A stretch of DNA of 64,000 nucleotides, taken from Prionace glauca. Its lineage: Eukaryota; Chordata; Chondrichthyes; Carcharhiniformes; Carcharhinidae. Shown here piece by piece: positions 1 to 10,175 of this stretch. The position numbers and the translations under genes are program-made. Position 1 is the stretch's first letter; each line of letters starts with the position of its first letter. A model generated the notes under the pieces. It searched no databases, was not told where the DNA came from, and saw only the letters and a program-made list of their open reading frames with translations. The stretch spans positions 14,327,386-14,391,385 of the forward strand of contig CM075760.1 of NCBI GenBank assembly GCA_037974335.1, written 5' to 3'.

Positions 1-385
1 ACGTCTCAATGAGATCTCCCCTCATTCTTCTAAACTCTAACGAGTACAAGCCTAGTTTATTCAGCCTCTCCTCATAGCTCAATCCCCTCAACTCCAGTAT
101 CAGCCGAGTAAACCTCCTCTGCACTCCCTCCAGGGCCAAAATATCCTTGCGCAGGTGCGGCGCCCAAAACTGCACACAGTACTCCAGCTGCGGCCTCACC
201 AATGCCCTATACAGCTGCAGCAAGACCTCCCTACTTTTATATTCAATCCCCTTCGCTATGAAGGCCAGCATCCCATTCGCCTTCCTGACCACCTGCTGCA
301 CCTGCAAGCTGGGTTTTTGCGACTCATGCACAAGGACCCCGAGGTCCCTCTGCACCGTCGCCTGCTGCAGTTTTTCATTTTGACA
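1..385 (-). mobile_element. CR1-type LINE fragment, C-terminal RT region
   Basis: Read on the minus strand this encodes the usual CR1 stretch after the reverse transcriptase core: words like VQRRFTR and SYEERL, then a basic SLE-RRMRGDLIE-type segment. The nested CR1 copies at 8-12 kb carry the same words. It is cut by the left window edge and fades near 385. No complete reading frame remains. Confidence 0.75.
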
Positions 386-911
386 CGTCTCAAAACTCAT
401 CATTCAGAAACTGAGCTGGTGCCTCAGGTTCAGCTCCAAGGGAAAGTTTACTGTTGGGATATGATGGCATCCTCCAATAATTTTTATACATTGTACACTC
501 TGCACTAGTCTCTTGTATGAGTGTTGTATACCCTTCATCATCTGCTCCTGTATCTTGAAGCAGGACTTTTCAATCTTTGGCAAATAGTGTGAACAAATCG
601 TCTGTGTAGCTTTAAGATAATTTACATCTTTCCCTTCTGATTTTTATCAAAGCTCGCATTATTCCTTCTCAAACATTCAGATCGGAAACATCAGGTATTT
701 TCACTGTTACCACATCATAATCCTGACCGCTTTATGGTGAAGGAGGAAACTAGTTCCGATCTTTACTTGGTATAGATTTATTCATACAGTGAAACATTAC
801 AGGTATATCACTCTTAATGACAGAGCATGGAATAGTATTGTGTCTATATGTGCTCATGTAAACATCTAATCAATGCCCACTGCTTGTATATATTTACCCC
901 AAATTATACAA
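386..911. other. No gene seen; 3' flank of the zinc-finger gene
   Basis: AT-rich single-copy-looking sequence. A possible polyadenylation signal AATAAA for the minus-strand zinc-finger gene lies at 777-782 (TTTATT on plus), about 130 bases past the end of its last finger. Nothing else is recognisable. Confidence 0.4.
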
Positions 912-2155
912 TTAACACCCAGAGTATTTAAAAGGTCTGTAATCAGTGTGACTGCCATAATGTCTTAGCAGGTTGGATGTCTCAGTGAATCCTTTCCTAC
1001 ACTCAGAGCAGGTGAACAGCCTTTCTCCTCCGTGTGAACTTGCTTGTGTTTCCGCAGGCTGGAAGGATCAGCAAATCCCTTCCCACAGTCAGAACAGGTG
1101 AAAGGCTTCTCCCCAGTGTGAACTCGACGGTGCGCGCGCAGACTAGACGACTCAGTGAATCCCTTCCCACACACACAGCAGGCGAACGGCCTCTCCCCAG
1201 TGTGAACTCGCTGGTGTTTCCAGAGGCTGGAGGGATCCGTGAATCCCTTCCCACACTCAGTGCAACTGAACGGTCTTTCTCCAGAGTGAATTCGCTGGTG
1301 TGTCAGCAGACTAGTGGACCTAGTAAATCTCTTCCCACACACAGAGCAGGGGAACGGCCTCTCTCCAGTGTGAACTGCCTGGTGTCGCAGCAAGGTTGAT
1401 AACTGAGTGAATCCCTTCCCACACACGGAGCAGGTGAATGACCTCTCCCCAGTGTGAACTGCCTGGTGGTTCTGCAGGGTAGATGATGCACTGAATCCTC
1501 TTCCACACACGGTGCAGGTGAATGGCCTGTCTCCGGTGTGGACTCGCTGGTGTATCAGCAGGTGAGATGACCGAGTGAATCCCTTCCCGCAGTCAGAGCA
1601 GGCGTACGGCCTTTCCCCGGTGTGAACTCTCCGGTGCTTCTGCAGAGCAGAGGAATTACTGAATCCCTTCCCACACTCTGAGCAGCTGAGCACTTTCTCC
1701 CGGGCATGTATTCGCTGGTGTCTCCGCAGGTTGGTCGAAAGAGTGAATCCCTTCCCACACACGGAGCAAGGGAATGACCTCTCCCTGGTGTGAACCTGCT
1801 TGTGTCTCCGGAGGCTGGACAAATCTCCGAACCCCTTTCCACACTCAATGCAGGTGAAAGGCCTCTCCCCCGTGTGAATGCGGCTGTGCGTCAGAAGACG
1901 GGAGGAATCAGTGAAACCTTTCCCACATTCAGAGCAGGTGAACAGCCTCTCCCCAGTGTGGATTTTCTGATGGGTCAGCAGGTTGGATAGCTGAGAGAAT
2001 CCCTTCCCACAATCAGGGCAGGTGAATGGCTTCTCCCCAGTGTGACTGCGTCGATGGATCTCCAGCTCACACGGTGCTTTGAATCCTTTCCCACAGTCCC
2101 CACATTTCCACTGTTTCTCCCTGATGCGGGGGGCCTGCTGTCCCTCCAGGTTTGA
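912..2155 (-). CDS. C2H2 zinc-finger protein, terminal exon with 13 in-frame fingers
   Basis: A run of 13 C2H2 fingers on the minus strand, each about 28 residues, joined by TGERPF-type linkers: typical of poly-finger DNA-binding nuclear proteins. Finger 1 is WKCGDCGKGF, a common start in shark zinc-finger genes. There is no KRAB or SCAN box in the window. The frame closes with a stop just upstream (near 2159) and has no ATG anywhere, so a start codon must come from an upstream exon; AG acceptors exist between the stop and finger 1. The last finger is out of frame: after HTEEK the open frame ends at 965, while a neighbouring frame reads on as a finger (LFTCSECRKGF) to a TAA at 912-914. One inserted or lost base near 1015-1025 explains this. 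The gene may therefore be shortened or a young pseudogene. The DNA target is unknown. Confidence 0.8.
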
Positions 2156-2159
2156 CAAT

Positions 2160-3480
2160 CAGATGAAGCCTCGCCCTGACCTAGAACAGATGTACAGTCC
2201 CTCTCAATGTAAACGGTGCAATGCTTTTCAGACTGTGTTACCTGATCACACACTCAGGTTTGTACTTCTCACTGCTTTTCCAGTCACACTGATGTTCAAT
2301 CTTTTCCCACAGATAGAAAAAAAAAACCAAAAAATCTCCTTCTGGAGTCCAAGGCCGATGATATTCACATTGTGATTAATCGAGTGTATCTATCAGATAT
2401 GAATATGATGTTTTGATATTTCTGTCCTGTAAATCCTCCCCTCCGAATATCCTGTGAAAGAAGTTGACAAAAGTCAATGCTGTGCACACAGAAAAGAAAT
2501 TCAGAATGGACAATTCTCGATTAAACTACTTTTTTATTCCTGAAAAGATGTAAATTTCTGTCCCACACATTCTGCACCAAATAGTCACTCTCCCGATTCT
2601 GCTGGTTCATGCTCCAGGACACACAGACCTGAAAATCTTCAGGCAAGCTGTACACCGATATATCCTTTATATAACTGGACTATAATTTGTGTAAAACCAC
2701 TATGTTACTTTATTAGAGAGAGGTGGGGAATATGTGTACAAGGTTTGTTTGGACTTCAAGTGGCCATAAACTGGAATTCACCCCACACGAGGATGGTAGA
2801 AGCAGAGAGAACCCATGATTTCAAATAATGTTAGTCATTCAAAAGAAATAAACCTTTAAGGCAGTGATACAGAGGGGGAATGGGACCAACTGGATTGTTC
2901 TATGGTGAGTTGACATGGATTTGAATTTCCAAATGGATTTTTTTGTGCTGTAATGTCTCACTGACTTGAAATATATAACATAACTACATTATTATATTCC
3001 AAGAATAGAAAGAAAAATAAATGTACCTTACTGCAGCATCAACAATATATCCAACATGTGCAATAACAAAACTAGAAATACTTCTCCATAGAGACTGATA
3101 ATCTTCAAATAAACAATTTCCCAGACAATTCTAATGGAATAAAGCAAAGAATAAGGTTTCATTAATTTTATACTTTTACTGCAATAATCAAACTAAAATC
3201 AACATTAACGAAGCATGCATTCACAAACAATGATACTTTTTACAGACAGGGTAAATTTGACTTTAAATACTTCAGACAGGTTCCATAAAAATCACAAACA
3301 TTTACAAATGTTTACAAATATTTACAAACATCACAAACCAGCCTCCCATCCATTGATTCCATCTGCACTTCCCGCTGCCTCAGGGAAGCAACCGGCATAA
3401 TTAAGGACCCCATGCACCCCAAACTTTCTCTCTTTCACTTTCTTCTATAGGAAAAAAAAACAAAAGTCTGAAGTCATGTA
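2160..3480. other. AT-rich sequence upstream of the minus-strand zinc-finger exon; no gene seen
   Basis: Probable intron of the minus-strand zinc-finger gene, running between its terminal exon and the CpG-rich promoter near 4.3 kb. There are no convincing coding exons on either strand. A short run of repeated ACAAA-type words lies at 3280-3340. Confidence 0.35.
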
Positions 3481-3710
3481 CCAAACACAAGAACAGCTTC
3501 TTCCCTGCTGCTGTCAAACTTTTGAACGGACCTACCTTACATTAAATTGATCTTTCTCTACACCCTAGCTGTGACTGTAACACTACATTCTGCAGTGTCT
3601 TGTTTCCTTCTCTATGAACAGTATGCTTTGTCTGTATAACATGCAAGAAACAATACTTTTCAGTGTTTGTTAATACGTGTGACAATAATAAATCAAATCA
3701 AACATTTCCT
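3480..3710 (+). mobile_element. 3' tail of a non-LTR retrotransposon
   Basis: It reads as the C-terminal end of a LINE ORF (SFFPAAVKLLN-type words), followed by an untranslated tail that ends in AATAAATCAAATCAAA, a LINE-like 3' end. A fragment of the same tail occurs in the opposite orientation at about 5700-5815, so this is a dispersed family. It is 5'-truncated. The clade (L2-like or another) cannot be settled by eye. Confidence 0.55.
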
Positions 3711-3714
3711 CCCT

Positions 3715-4095
3715 CCACACATTTGGCTCTAATTCCAGTTACAGAGTCCCACAACTCTCTGTATTTCCCAGGTATAGGTTCAGCTCATTTCCTTTTACAG
3801 GAGGTTGGACTGAACTCTTTCCCTGCAGCCCATTTCCACAGACAGCCCCAGGAGTCCCAGCCTCTGGATCTCTCACTGGCAGATTCTCCCACTCAGCTGC
3901 TTTTTCCAGCTGCTCAGACTCCCTTCCTCTCCATCTCCCACTCACAGCCTCACTATTCACTAAGTGAACTCTTCCCCTTCCCTCCTGAAAACCTCCCTGC
4001 CTGTTCACTGTCTGTAACACAAACTGTTTTACTCACTGATGTGGGGACTCAGGAAGAAGGTTCAGTCTGTGTGAAGCTCAACCTCCTACGTCACA
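3715..4095. other. Flank of the divergent promoter; no gene seen
   Basis: Pyrimidine-rich, moderately GC sequence on the minus-strand gene's side of the CpG-rich block. The open frame here on plus (to 4580) has no domain and runs through promoter repeats, so it is not called a gene. A 5' untranslated exon of the minus-strand zinc-finger gene could lie here, but none can be assigned. Confidence 0.3.
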
Positions 4096-4585
4096 AAGCC
4101 CACCCACTGATTGGCTGGAGTACAAGAGTCCTTCCGGTCTGCCCGGGCTTCCGAATGGCCAGAACTCGGGGGCGGGGCAACAATGACGCTGTGCCCGGGG
4201 GGGAGGGGGACGTGACGGCTGTTTGGGCCTGCGCACTGGAACCCGGAGACGTCACCGCGGAGCGGAGTGATTCCTACTGGCTGATTCAGACTGGGCTCCA
4301 TTGCGACGTCACAACGCGGAAGCAGTCCGGTGAGCAGACTAACTCCTGTCGTCTGATTCAGGCAGGCCTCCATTGTGACGTCACAAGGCGGAAGTTGTTC
4401 AGTGATCAGAATGATCCCTATTGGCTGATTCAGGCAGGGCACCATTTTGACGTCACAAGGCGGAAGTTGCCCAGTGAGCTTCGGAGTGAAACTTCCTCCT
4501 CTGGGCAACATCTGGGAGGAAATCAATGTCTCCCCCTTTCCATTTCTATTCCCATTCTGGGGAAAATTGGGGAACTGTAGCAACT
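4096..4585. promoter_or_regulatory. CpG-rich divergent promoter with reiterated CRE/ETS/CCAAT modules
   Basis: Four exact GACGTCAC (CRE-type) sites lie at 4248-4255, 4305-4312, 4377-4384 and 4449-4456. The last three sit in a 72-bp tandem unit that also holds a CGGAAG(T) ETS-type site just downstream and a CTGATTCAGGC word upstream. An ATTGGCTG (CCAAT-box) motif is present at about 4418 and near 4110. The block lies between two divergent zinc-finger exons, so it could drive both. Promoter activity is inferred from motif content, CpG density and position; no transcription start is visible. Confidence 0.6.
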
Positions 4586-4977
4586 GAAGTGAAAGGAAGT
4601 GAATCCAGGGAGGCTGCAGAGTCTGGAAAGGTTACAGACGGACACCGGAATTAGGAGTATCATTAGGCCCAGGTATCTTTTTTCTTTCTGTCTCAAAGAC
4701 ATTGACAACCTTTAACTCCCTAAGTTTGACAGATTTACTTATCTGGATAATAGGATAGCCTCTTAACCAATGTTCACAATTAAAGGGGGAGTTTTCCTAG
4801 GAGAGGACTAATATTTAAATGAACGTTAAATTAGTATGGGACAGAGATATGTTTAACGTAGTTATATGTTATGTATTAGGTTATTTATGCTTCTCTATTT
4901 CTTGTCTTTAAATATATAGCACTTTGTCAATGTTACCTATTTGATTTGATATCCCATGTCTAAAAATGTGCAGATGA
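4586..4977. other. No gene seen; probable first intron of the plus-strand zinc-finger gene
   Basis: GTATCT-type donor-like words follow the CpG-rich block near 4670, but no coding exon can be supported. The rest is AT-rich. Confidence 0.3.
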
Positions 4978-5006
4978 AAACAAATTACTGCAGATGCTGG
5001 AATCTG

Positions 5007-5522
5007 AAACCAAAAGAGAAAATTCTGGAAAATCTCAGCAGGTCTGGTAGCATGTAAGGAGAGGAAAGAGCTGACATTCCGAGTCTAGATGACCCTTTGA
5101 CAATGCTAAAAGGCATTAAATAGGGGGATATTTATACTGCAGGGTAAGGGACTGACCGATGAGTCATAGACACAGAAACTAGAGGAAAAGGCTGCTAACG
5201 GCAGTCCATAGAGAGAATAACGGGTGTGAATGGCCTAATGGCAGAGAAGCTGAAATCAGAGAGTAAGCTGTGCCAGATGAAAATGGGGGGATTGGGGGGA
5301 GAATGGGTGGGAGAGAGGTAATATTTAGAAAAAGGGGAAGCACAGGAGTTTCGATGGCAATGACTCGTCTTTCATTCCCTCACCCTGCATATGAATATTT
5401 CCCACTTTCTAGGCCTTTCAGCTTTGACAAAGGGTCATCTCGACTTGAAACATCAGGTCTTTTCTGTCCTTATAGATACTGCCAGACCTGCTAAGATTTT
5501 CCAGCATTTTCTCTTTTGGTTC
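5007..5522. mobile_element. Non-autonomous element with about 43-bp terminal inverted repeats
   Basis: The left end (AACCAAAAGAGAAAAT, then CTGGAAAATCTCAGCAGG) is mirrored at the right end (CCTGCTAAGATTTTCCAG, then ATTTTCTCTTTTGGTT). The interior has no coding capacity. Diverged pieces with the same 'aaattactgcagatgctgg' lead-in occur at 22770-22870, 30640-30770 and 31830-31965, so it is a dispersed family. A MITE-like DNA transposon is the simplest reading; a folded SINE-like repeat is an alternative. Confidence 0.5.
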
Positions 5523-5815
5523 CAAAGATATGTAGATTAGGTTGATTGACCATAATAAATTGCCCACAGTGTCAGGGGATTAGCGGGTAAGTATGTGGAG
5601 TTGCAGGAATAGGTCCTCGGTGGGATTGTGGTTGGTACAGACTCGGTGGGCCGAATGACCTTTTTCTGCACTGTAGGGATTCTATCCTTGGATTAGGGTA
5701 TAATGAAAAGTATTGTTTTTTGCATGCTCTCGAGGCAAATCATACTGTACATAGAAAAGGAAAGGAGAGGGTATAATAATGTAGTGTAACAGTCATATAT
5801 ATTTCCAGTGATGCA
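5523..5815. mobile_element. SINE 3' half (+) followed by a LINE tail fragment (-)
   Basis: 5523-5695 is the 3' half of the common tRNA-derived elasmobranch SINE: the AGGTTGATTG word, then GTGTCAGGGGATTAG, then the GGGCCGAATGACC tail. 5700-5815 is the reverse complement of the LINE tail seen at 3480-3710. Confidence 0.6.
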
Positions 5816-5984
5816 ATCATTACAGCACAGAAGGAATCCATTTGGCAACTGAAATCCATGGCAACTCTCTGTAGAGCAATTCAGACCATTCCATTCTCCC
5901 TCTATATCTTTATTCTCCTGAGTTTCATGTCACAAATAGGCAGTCTTGATGATGATGTGGATGTTATTCGGTCCGCCTTGTTTT

Positions 5985-6445
5985 CCAACAAGGTGCATAC
6001 ACACGGTGGGTCGTGCGAGGGCTGCTCTTGGGTGTTGCATCAAGAGTTGCCTAGTGCTTCATGTCGTTAGTGTGTGCTTAAACTGGACCATCTGACTGGC
6101 AACACGACAGCTCAGTGACTATCACTGTTTGCTGTGCAGATACATGGATTTGGGCCGGTGTCTGTGGGAGTTTGCGCATTCTCCCCGTGCTTGCTTGGGT
6201 TTTCTCCGGATGCTCCGGTTTCCTCCCACACCCCCAAAAACGTGCTTTTAGCTGATTGGTGTAACAAATTGTCCCTAAATTAGCCTTCCCTCAATCTGGT
6301 TATCGTTCCTTTATTCTGGAGTCCAATAGGTGTAGACAAAGATCAGAGGGAGAAGAGGGAACTCAGAATGTTAAAATGGCAGCGCGGGCTTGTTGGGCCG
6401 AAGGGCCTGTTTCCCGTGCTGTGTTGTTCTTTGTTCTTTGTGTGG
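5985..6445 (+). mobile_element. CR1-family 3' end with SINE-like body, copy 1
   Basis: It begins with a GGTGGGTCGTGC word, continues into a block resembling a tRNA-derived SINE body (GGGTTTTCTCCGGATGCTCC, then TTTCCTCCCACACC), and ends with GGGCCGAAGGGCCTGTTTCC and a (GTTCTTT)n tail. The same arrangement recurs at 11590-12026, downstream of a CR1 reverse transcriptase, and at 12605-13005. It is therefore best read as a truncated LINE 3' end. Confidence 0.6.
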
Positions 6446-7136
6446 CTGGAAGCTCACCTTGGAGTGAAATATTTCACTCCAAGACAGTTGCCAGGAAGAA
6501 GGATAGATTTGCTGGTGAGGGAATGGAAGTTGTATAGGGAACTGAAATCAATGGGTTCAGTCTTCCCAGTATTTATATGGAAGAAATTTCTGTTCTTTTA
6601 GTAGTGGATGTCAGACAAGTTAGAATGGTGTGTGAGTTAGAAGGGAGCTTGGAGGTGATGGTGTTCACACCTACCTGCTACCTTGGTCCTTACAGATGAT
6701 GGAGATTGAGAGTTTGGGGGATTCTGTCAAAGTTCCTGTTGAGTTTAGATGTTTGAAATCGCTCTCCTTTGCCACTGCCTCTCCCACTTCTCTCTGTCAC
6801 CTCACACAGTGCCCAGATTCTTGTGTAGCCCCAGCCCAGGTGGCACATACCCATCCCTGAAGGACATTAGTGAACCAGTTGGGTTTTTATGACAATTCAG
6901 AAGCTTTTATGTTTATCTTTTCCTCACTCCCACAAAATATCAGACTCAATCAGCTCAATTTCACTACTTGCTTTTGTGGGTTCTTTCTCACTCCCTTTTC
7001 CCTGTTTTAAATCAGTTTGATCGGGTGTTAGAAGAGGAGGATTTGCAGTGGGGAAACGAAAACCAAACATGGTATCTGAACCTGATGGAGTTGGCCAAGT
7101 TATTGTAACCTGAACATCATTGTGTTTTGAATATAG
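6446..7136. other. Probable intron before the plus-strand zinc-finger exon
   Basis: Contains a palindromic GTGAAATATTTCAC word near 6465 and a short repeat at 6828-6920 (CATTAGTGAACCAGTTGGG) that belongs to a SINE family also present at 21960-22215. It ends at an AG acceptor at 7135-7136 after TTTTGAATAT. No exon is recognised within it. Confidence 0.35.
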
Positions 7137-7834
7137 AAGAAAAATGCACCGTTGACAGTGGGGAGAAATTGTACACGTGTTCTGTGTGTGGACAAGACTT
7201 CAACCAACCATCCAGCCTTTTGGAACATAATTGCAGTCAGCACAAGGAGATGGCATGGAAATGTGGGGACTGTGGGAAGGAATTCAAATACCCATCACAG
7301 CTGGAAACTCATCGACGCAGTCACACCGGGGAGAGGCCATTCACCTGCTCCCGATGCGGGAGGGGATTCATTCAGTCATCCAGCTTGCGTATACACCAAA
7401 GGATTCACACTAAGGAGAGGCCATTCACCTGCTGTGTGTTTGGGAAGGGCTTCAATCAGTCATTCAACCTCTCATTACACCAGCGAGTTCACACTGGGGA
7501 GAGGCCGTTCACTTGCTCCCAGTGTGGGAAGGGATTCACCCAGCCGGCCAATCTAGCGAAACACCAGCGAATTCACACGGAGGACAGACCATTCACCTGC
7601 CCCGTGTGTGGGAAGAAATTCAAGGAGTCATCCAACCGAGCAAAACACCAGCGGGTTCACACTGGGGAGAGGCCGTTCACCTGCTCTCAGTGTGAGAAGG
7701 GATTCACTCACTCAGCCAATCTGCTGAGACACCAGCGGGTTCACACTGGGGAGAAGCCATACATCTGCTGTGTGTGTGGGAAGGGATTCAGTCAGTCGTC
7801 CACTCTGCTGACACACCAGCGGATTCACAAGTAA
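7137..7834 (+). CDS. C2H2 zinc-finger protein, terminal exon with 8 fingers
   Basis: Eight C2H2 fingers with TGERPF/TGEKPY linkers end in HQRIHK and a stop at 7834. The exon begins at a splice acceptor (AG at 7135-7136); the upstream start codon is not in this exon. An in-frame ATG at 7250, just before the WKCGDCGKEF finger, would give a seven-finger product. Finger 1 (YTCSVCGQDF) has an H-x4-H spacing. Finger 4 reads FTCCVFGKGF, so its second zinc-binding cysteine has become phenylalanine and that finger probably does not bind zinc. The family is nuclear DNA-binding proteins. The gene lies divergent to the minus-strand 13-finger exon, with the shared CpG-rich block between them, and shares many finger words with it, so the two are probably tandem-duplicate relatives. 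No effector domain is visible. Confidence 0.85.
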
Positions 7835-7927
7835 CAATTGCGATTGGATTTTGCTGTTTTTCATATTGAGACTGAGCCACATTTCTTTGGGTCTGTTTCT
7901 GCTGGATTGAAAAATAACCCCAGTTCT

Positions 7928-8008
7928 GTTACATAGAAACATGCGTAGAAAATAGAATCAGGAATAGGCCATTTGGCCCTTCGAGCCTGCCCCACCATTC
8001 AGGATTAG
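7928..8008 (-). mobile_element. CR1 3' tail fragment
   Basis: GGCCATTTGGCCCTTCGAGCC followed by TGCCCCACCATTCA on plus is the reverse complement of a standard CR1 3' end, as at 40780-40840 and 62040-62090. It abuts the 3' end of the next CR1 copy. Confidence 0.6.
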
Positions 8009-10175
8009 AACATAGAACATAGAACATTACAGCGCAGAACAGGCCCTTCGGCCCACGATGTTGCGCCGACCAGTTACAAAAACAATGACCCACTAGCCTA
8101 TACCAATCCCTTTTCGTCCATAAACCTATCCACAGATCTCTTAAACGCCCCCAAACTAGGCGCATTTACAACTGCAGCAGGTAGGGCACTCCAATCCTTC
8201 ACCACCTGCTGGGTAAAGAACCTACCCCTGACATCCGTCCTGTAGCTACCCCCCCTTAATTTAAAGCCATGCCCCCTCGTGCTAGCTTTCTCCATCCGAG
8301 GAAAAAGGCTATCGCTGTCCACCCTATCTAAACCTCTAATCATCTTGTATGTTTCAATAAGATCCCCTCTTAGCCACCTTCTTTCCAACGAAAACAACCC
8401 CAAATCCCTCAGTCTCTCCTCATAGGACCTCCCCACCATACCAGGCAACATCCTAGTAAACCTCCTCTGCACCCTCTCCAAAGCCTCCACATCCTTCCTG
8501 TAATGTGGGGACCAGAACTGCACTCCAAGTGCAACAGTACTCCAAGTGCGGCCGCACCAGAGTAGTGCACAGCTGCAACATGACGCTGCGACTCTTAAAT
8601 TCAATCCCCCTACCAATAAACGCCAAGACACCGTATGCCTTCTTAACAACCTTATCTACTTGATTCCCAACTTTCAGGGATCTATGTACACATACACCTA
8701 GATCCCTCTGTTCATCCACACAATTCAAAGTCCTCCCGTTAGCCCTATACTCGACACATCTGTTGCTCCTACCGAAGTTAATTACCTCACACTTCTCCGC
8801 ATTAAACTCCATCTGCCACGTCTCGGCCCAGCTCTGCAACCTATCTAAGTCTCCCTGCAGACTATGACACCCTTCCTCACAATCTACCACACCTCGACTT
8901 TGGTGTCATCAGCAAATTTACTAATCCACCCAACTATACCCTCATCCAGATCATTAATAAAGATTACAAACAGCAATGGCCCCAAAACAGATCCCTGAGG
9001 CACACCACTCATAACCGAACTCCATGATGAATATTTACCATCAACCACCACCCTCTGTCTCCTATCTGATAGCCAATTTCTGATCCAAATTCCTAGATTA
9101 CCCACAATCCCATACATCTGCATTTTCTGCAGAAGCCTACCATGGTGAACCTTATCGAACGCCTTACTAAAATCCATATATACCACATCCACTGCCTTGC
9201 CCCCATCCACCTCTTTGGTCACCTTATCAAAAAACTCAATAAGGTTAGTAAGGCACGACCTACCCGCTACAAAACCATGCTGACTATTTCTAATCAATTC
9301 ATTACACTCCAAATAACTATAAATCCTATCCCTAATAATATTTTCTAAAACCTTGCCCACAACAGAAGTAAGACTCACCGGTCTATAATTCCCAAAAAAG
9401 TCTCTGTTCCCCTTCTTAAACAATGGGATAACATTCGCTATCCTCCAATCCTCTGGGACTACACCAGAGACCAATGACGACCTGAAGATCAGAGCCAGAG
9501 GCTCTGCAATCACCTCTCTAGCCTCCCAGAGAATCCTAGGGTAGATCCCATCCAGACCAGGGGACTTATCTATTTTCAACTCCTCAAGAATATCCAGCAC
9601 ATCCCCCTTATCAACTGCAATACTGTCTATTTTACACCCCTGCAACCCAGTGTCCTCCTCAGCTATATTCATGTCCCCCTGTGTGAACACCGAAGAGAAA
9701 TATTGGTTCAATGCTTCTCCAATCTCCTCCGGTTCCACACACAACTTCCCTCTGCTGTCTGTAACTGGCCCTAATCTTGCCCTGACCAACCTTCTATTCT
9801 TGACATACCTATAGAACGCCTTAGGATTCTCCTTAATCCTATCAGCCAAAGTCTTCTCATGTCCTCTTTTAGCCCTTCTTAACTCACTCTTCAACTCCCT
9901 CCTAGCCAATCTAAAGCTTTCTAGTGCACTACCCGAGCCCTCAAATCTCATCCGAACATAAGCCTCCTTTTTCTTTTTAACCATCGACTCAACTCTTTTA
10001 GTGCACCACGGTTCCCTAGATCTACCAATTCCTCCATGCCTGACAGGGACATACCTATCAAGGACTCGCAGTAGCTGCTCCTTGAAAAAACTCCACATTT
10101 CGGACGTTCCCAGTACCTGTAATCTCCTAGTCCAATCTATGCTTCCTAATTCACTCCTAATAGCCTCATAATTTG
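8009..10175 (-). mobile_element. CR1 LINE, RT to 3' end (outer element of a nest)
   Basis: The minus strand encodes a CR1-clade reverse transcriptase: [31 protein letters not shown], the YMDFSKAFD motif, [11 protein letters not shown] and the catalytic FADDTK, then the C-terminal RTLVRPHLEYC and ERVQRRFTRMLPG words. The frame is broken in at least two places (near 8887 and near 8550), so it is inactive. The 3' end has GGGCCGAAGGGCCTGTTC and an (ATGTTCT)n-type tail at 8008-8050. The 5' side is interrupted at about 10175 by an opposite-strand CR1; the missing upstream part resumes at 12027. Confidence 0.9.

Noticed and set aside
3663-4580. A 305-codon open frame through the divergent promoter
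   Set aside because: It runs across a LINE tail and the repeated CRE modules, has no recognisable domain, and the opposite strand is also open. CpG-rich sequence with few stops explains it.
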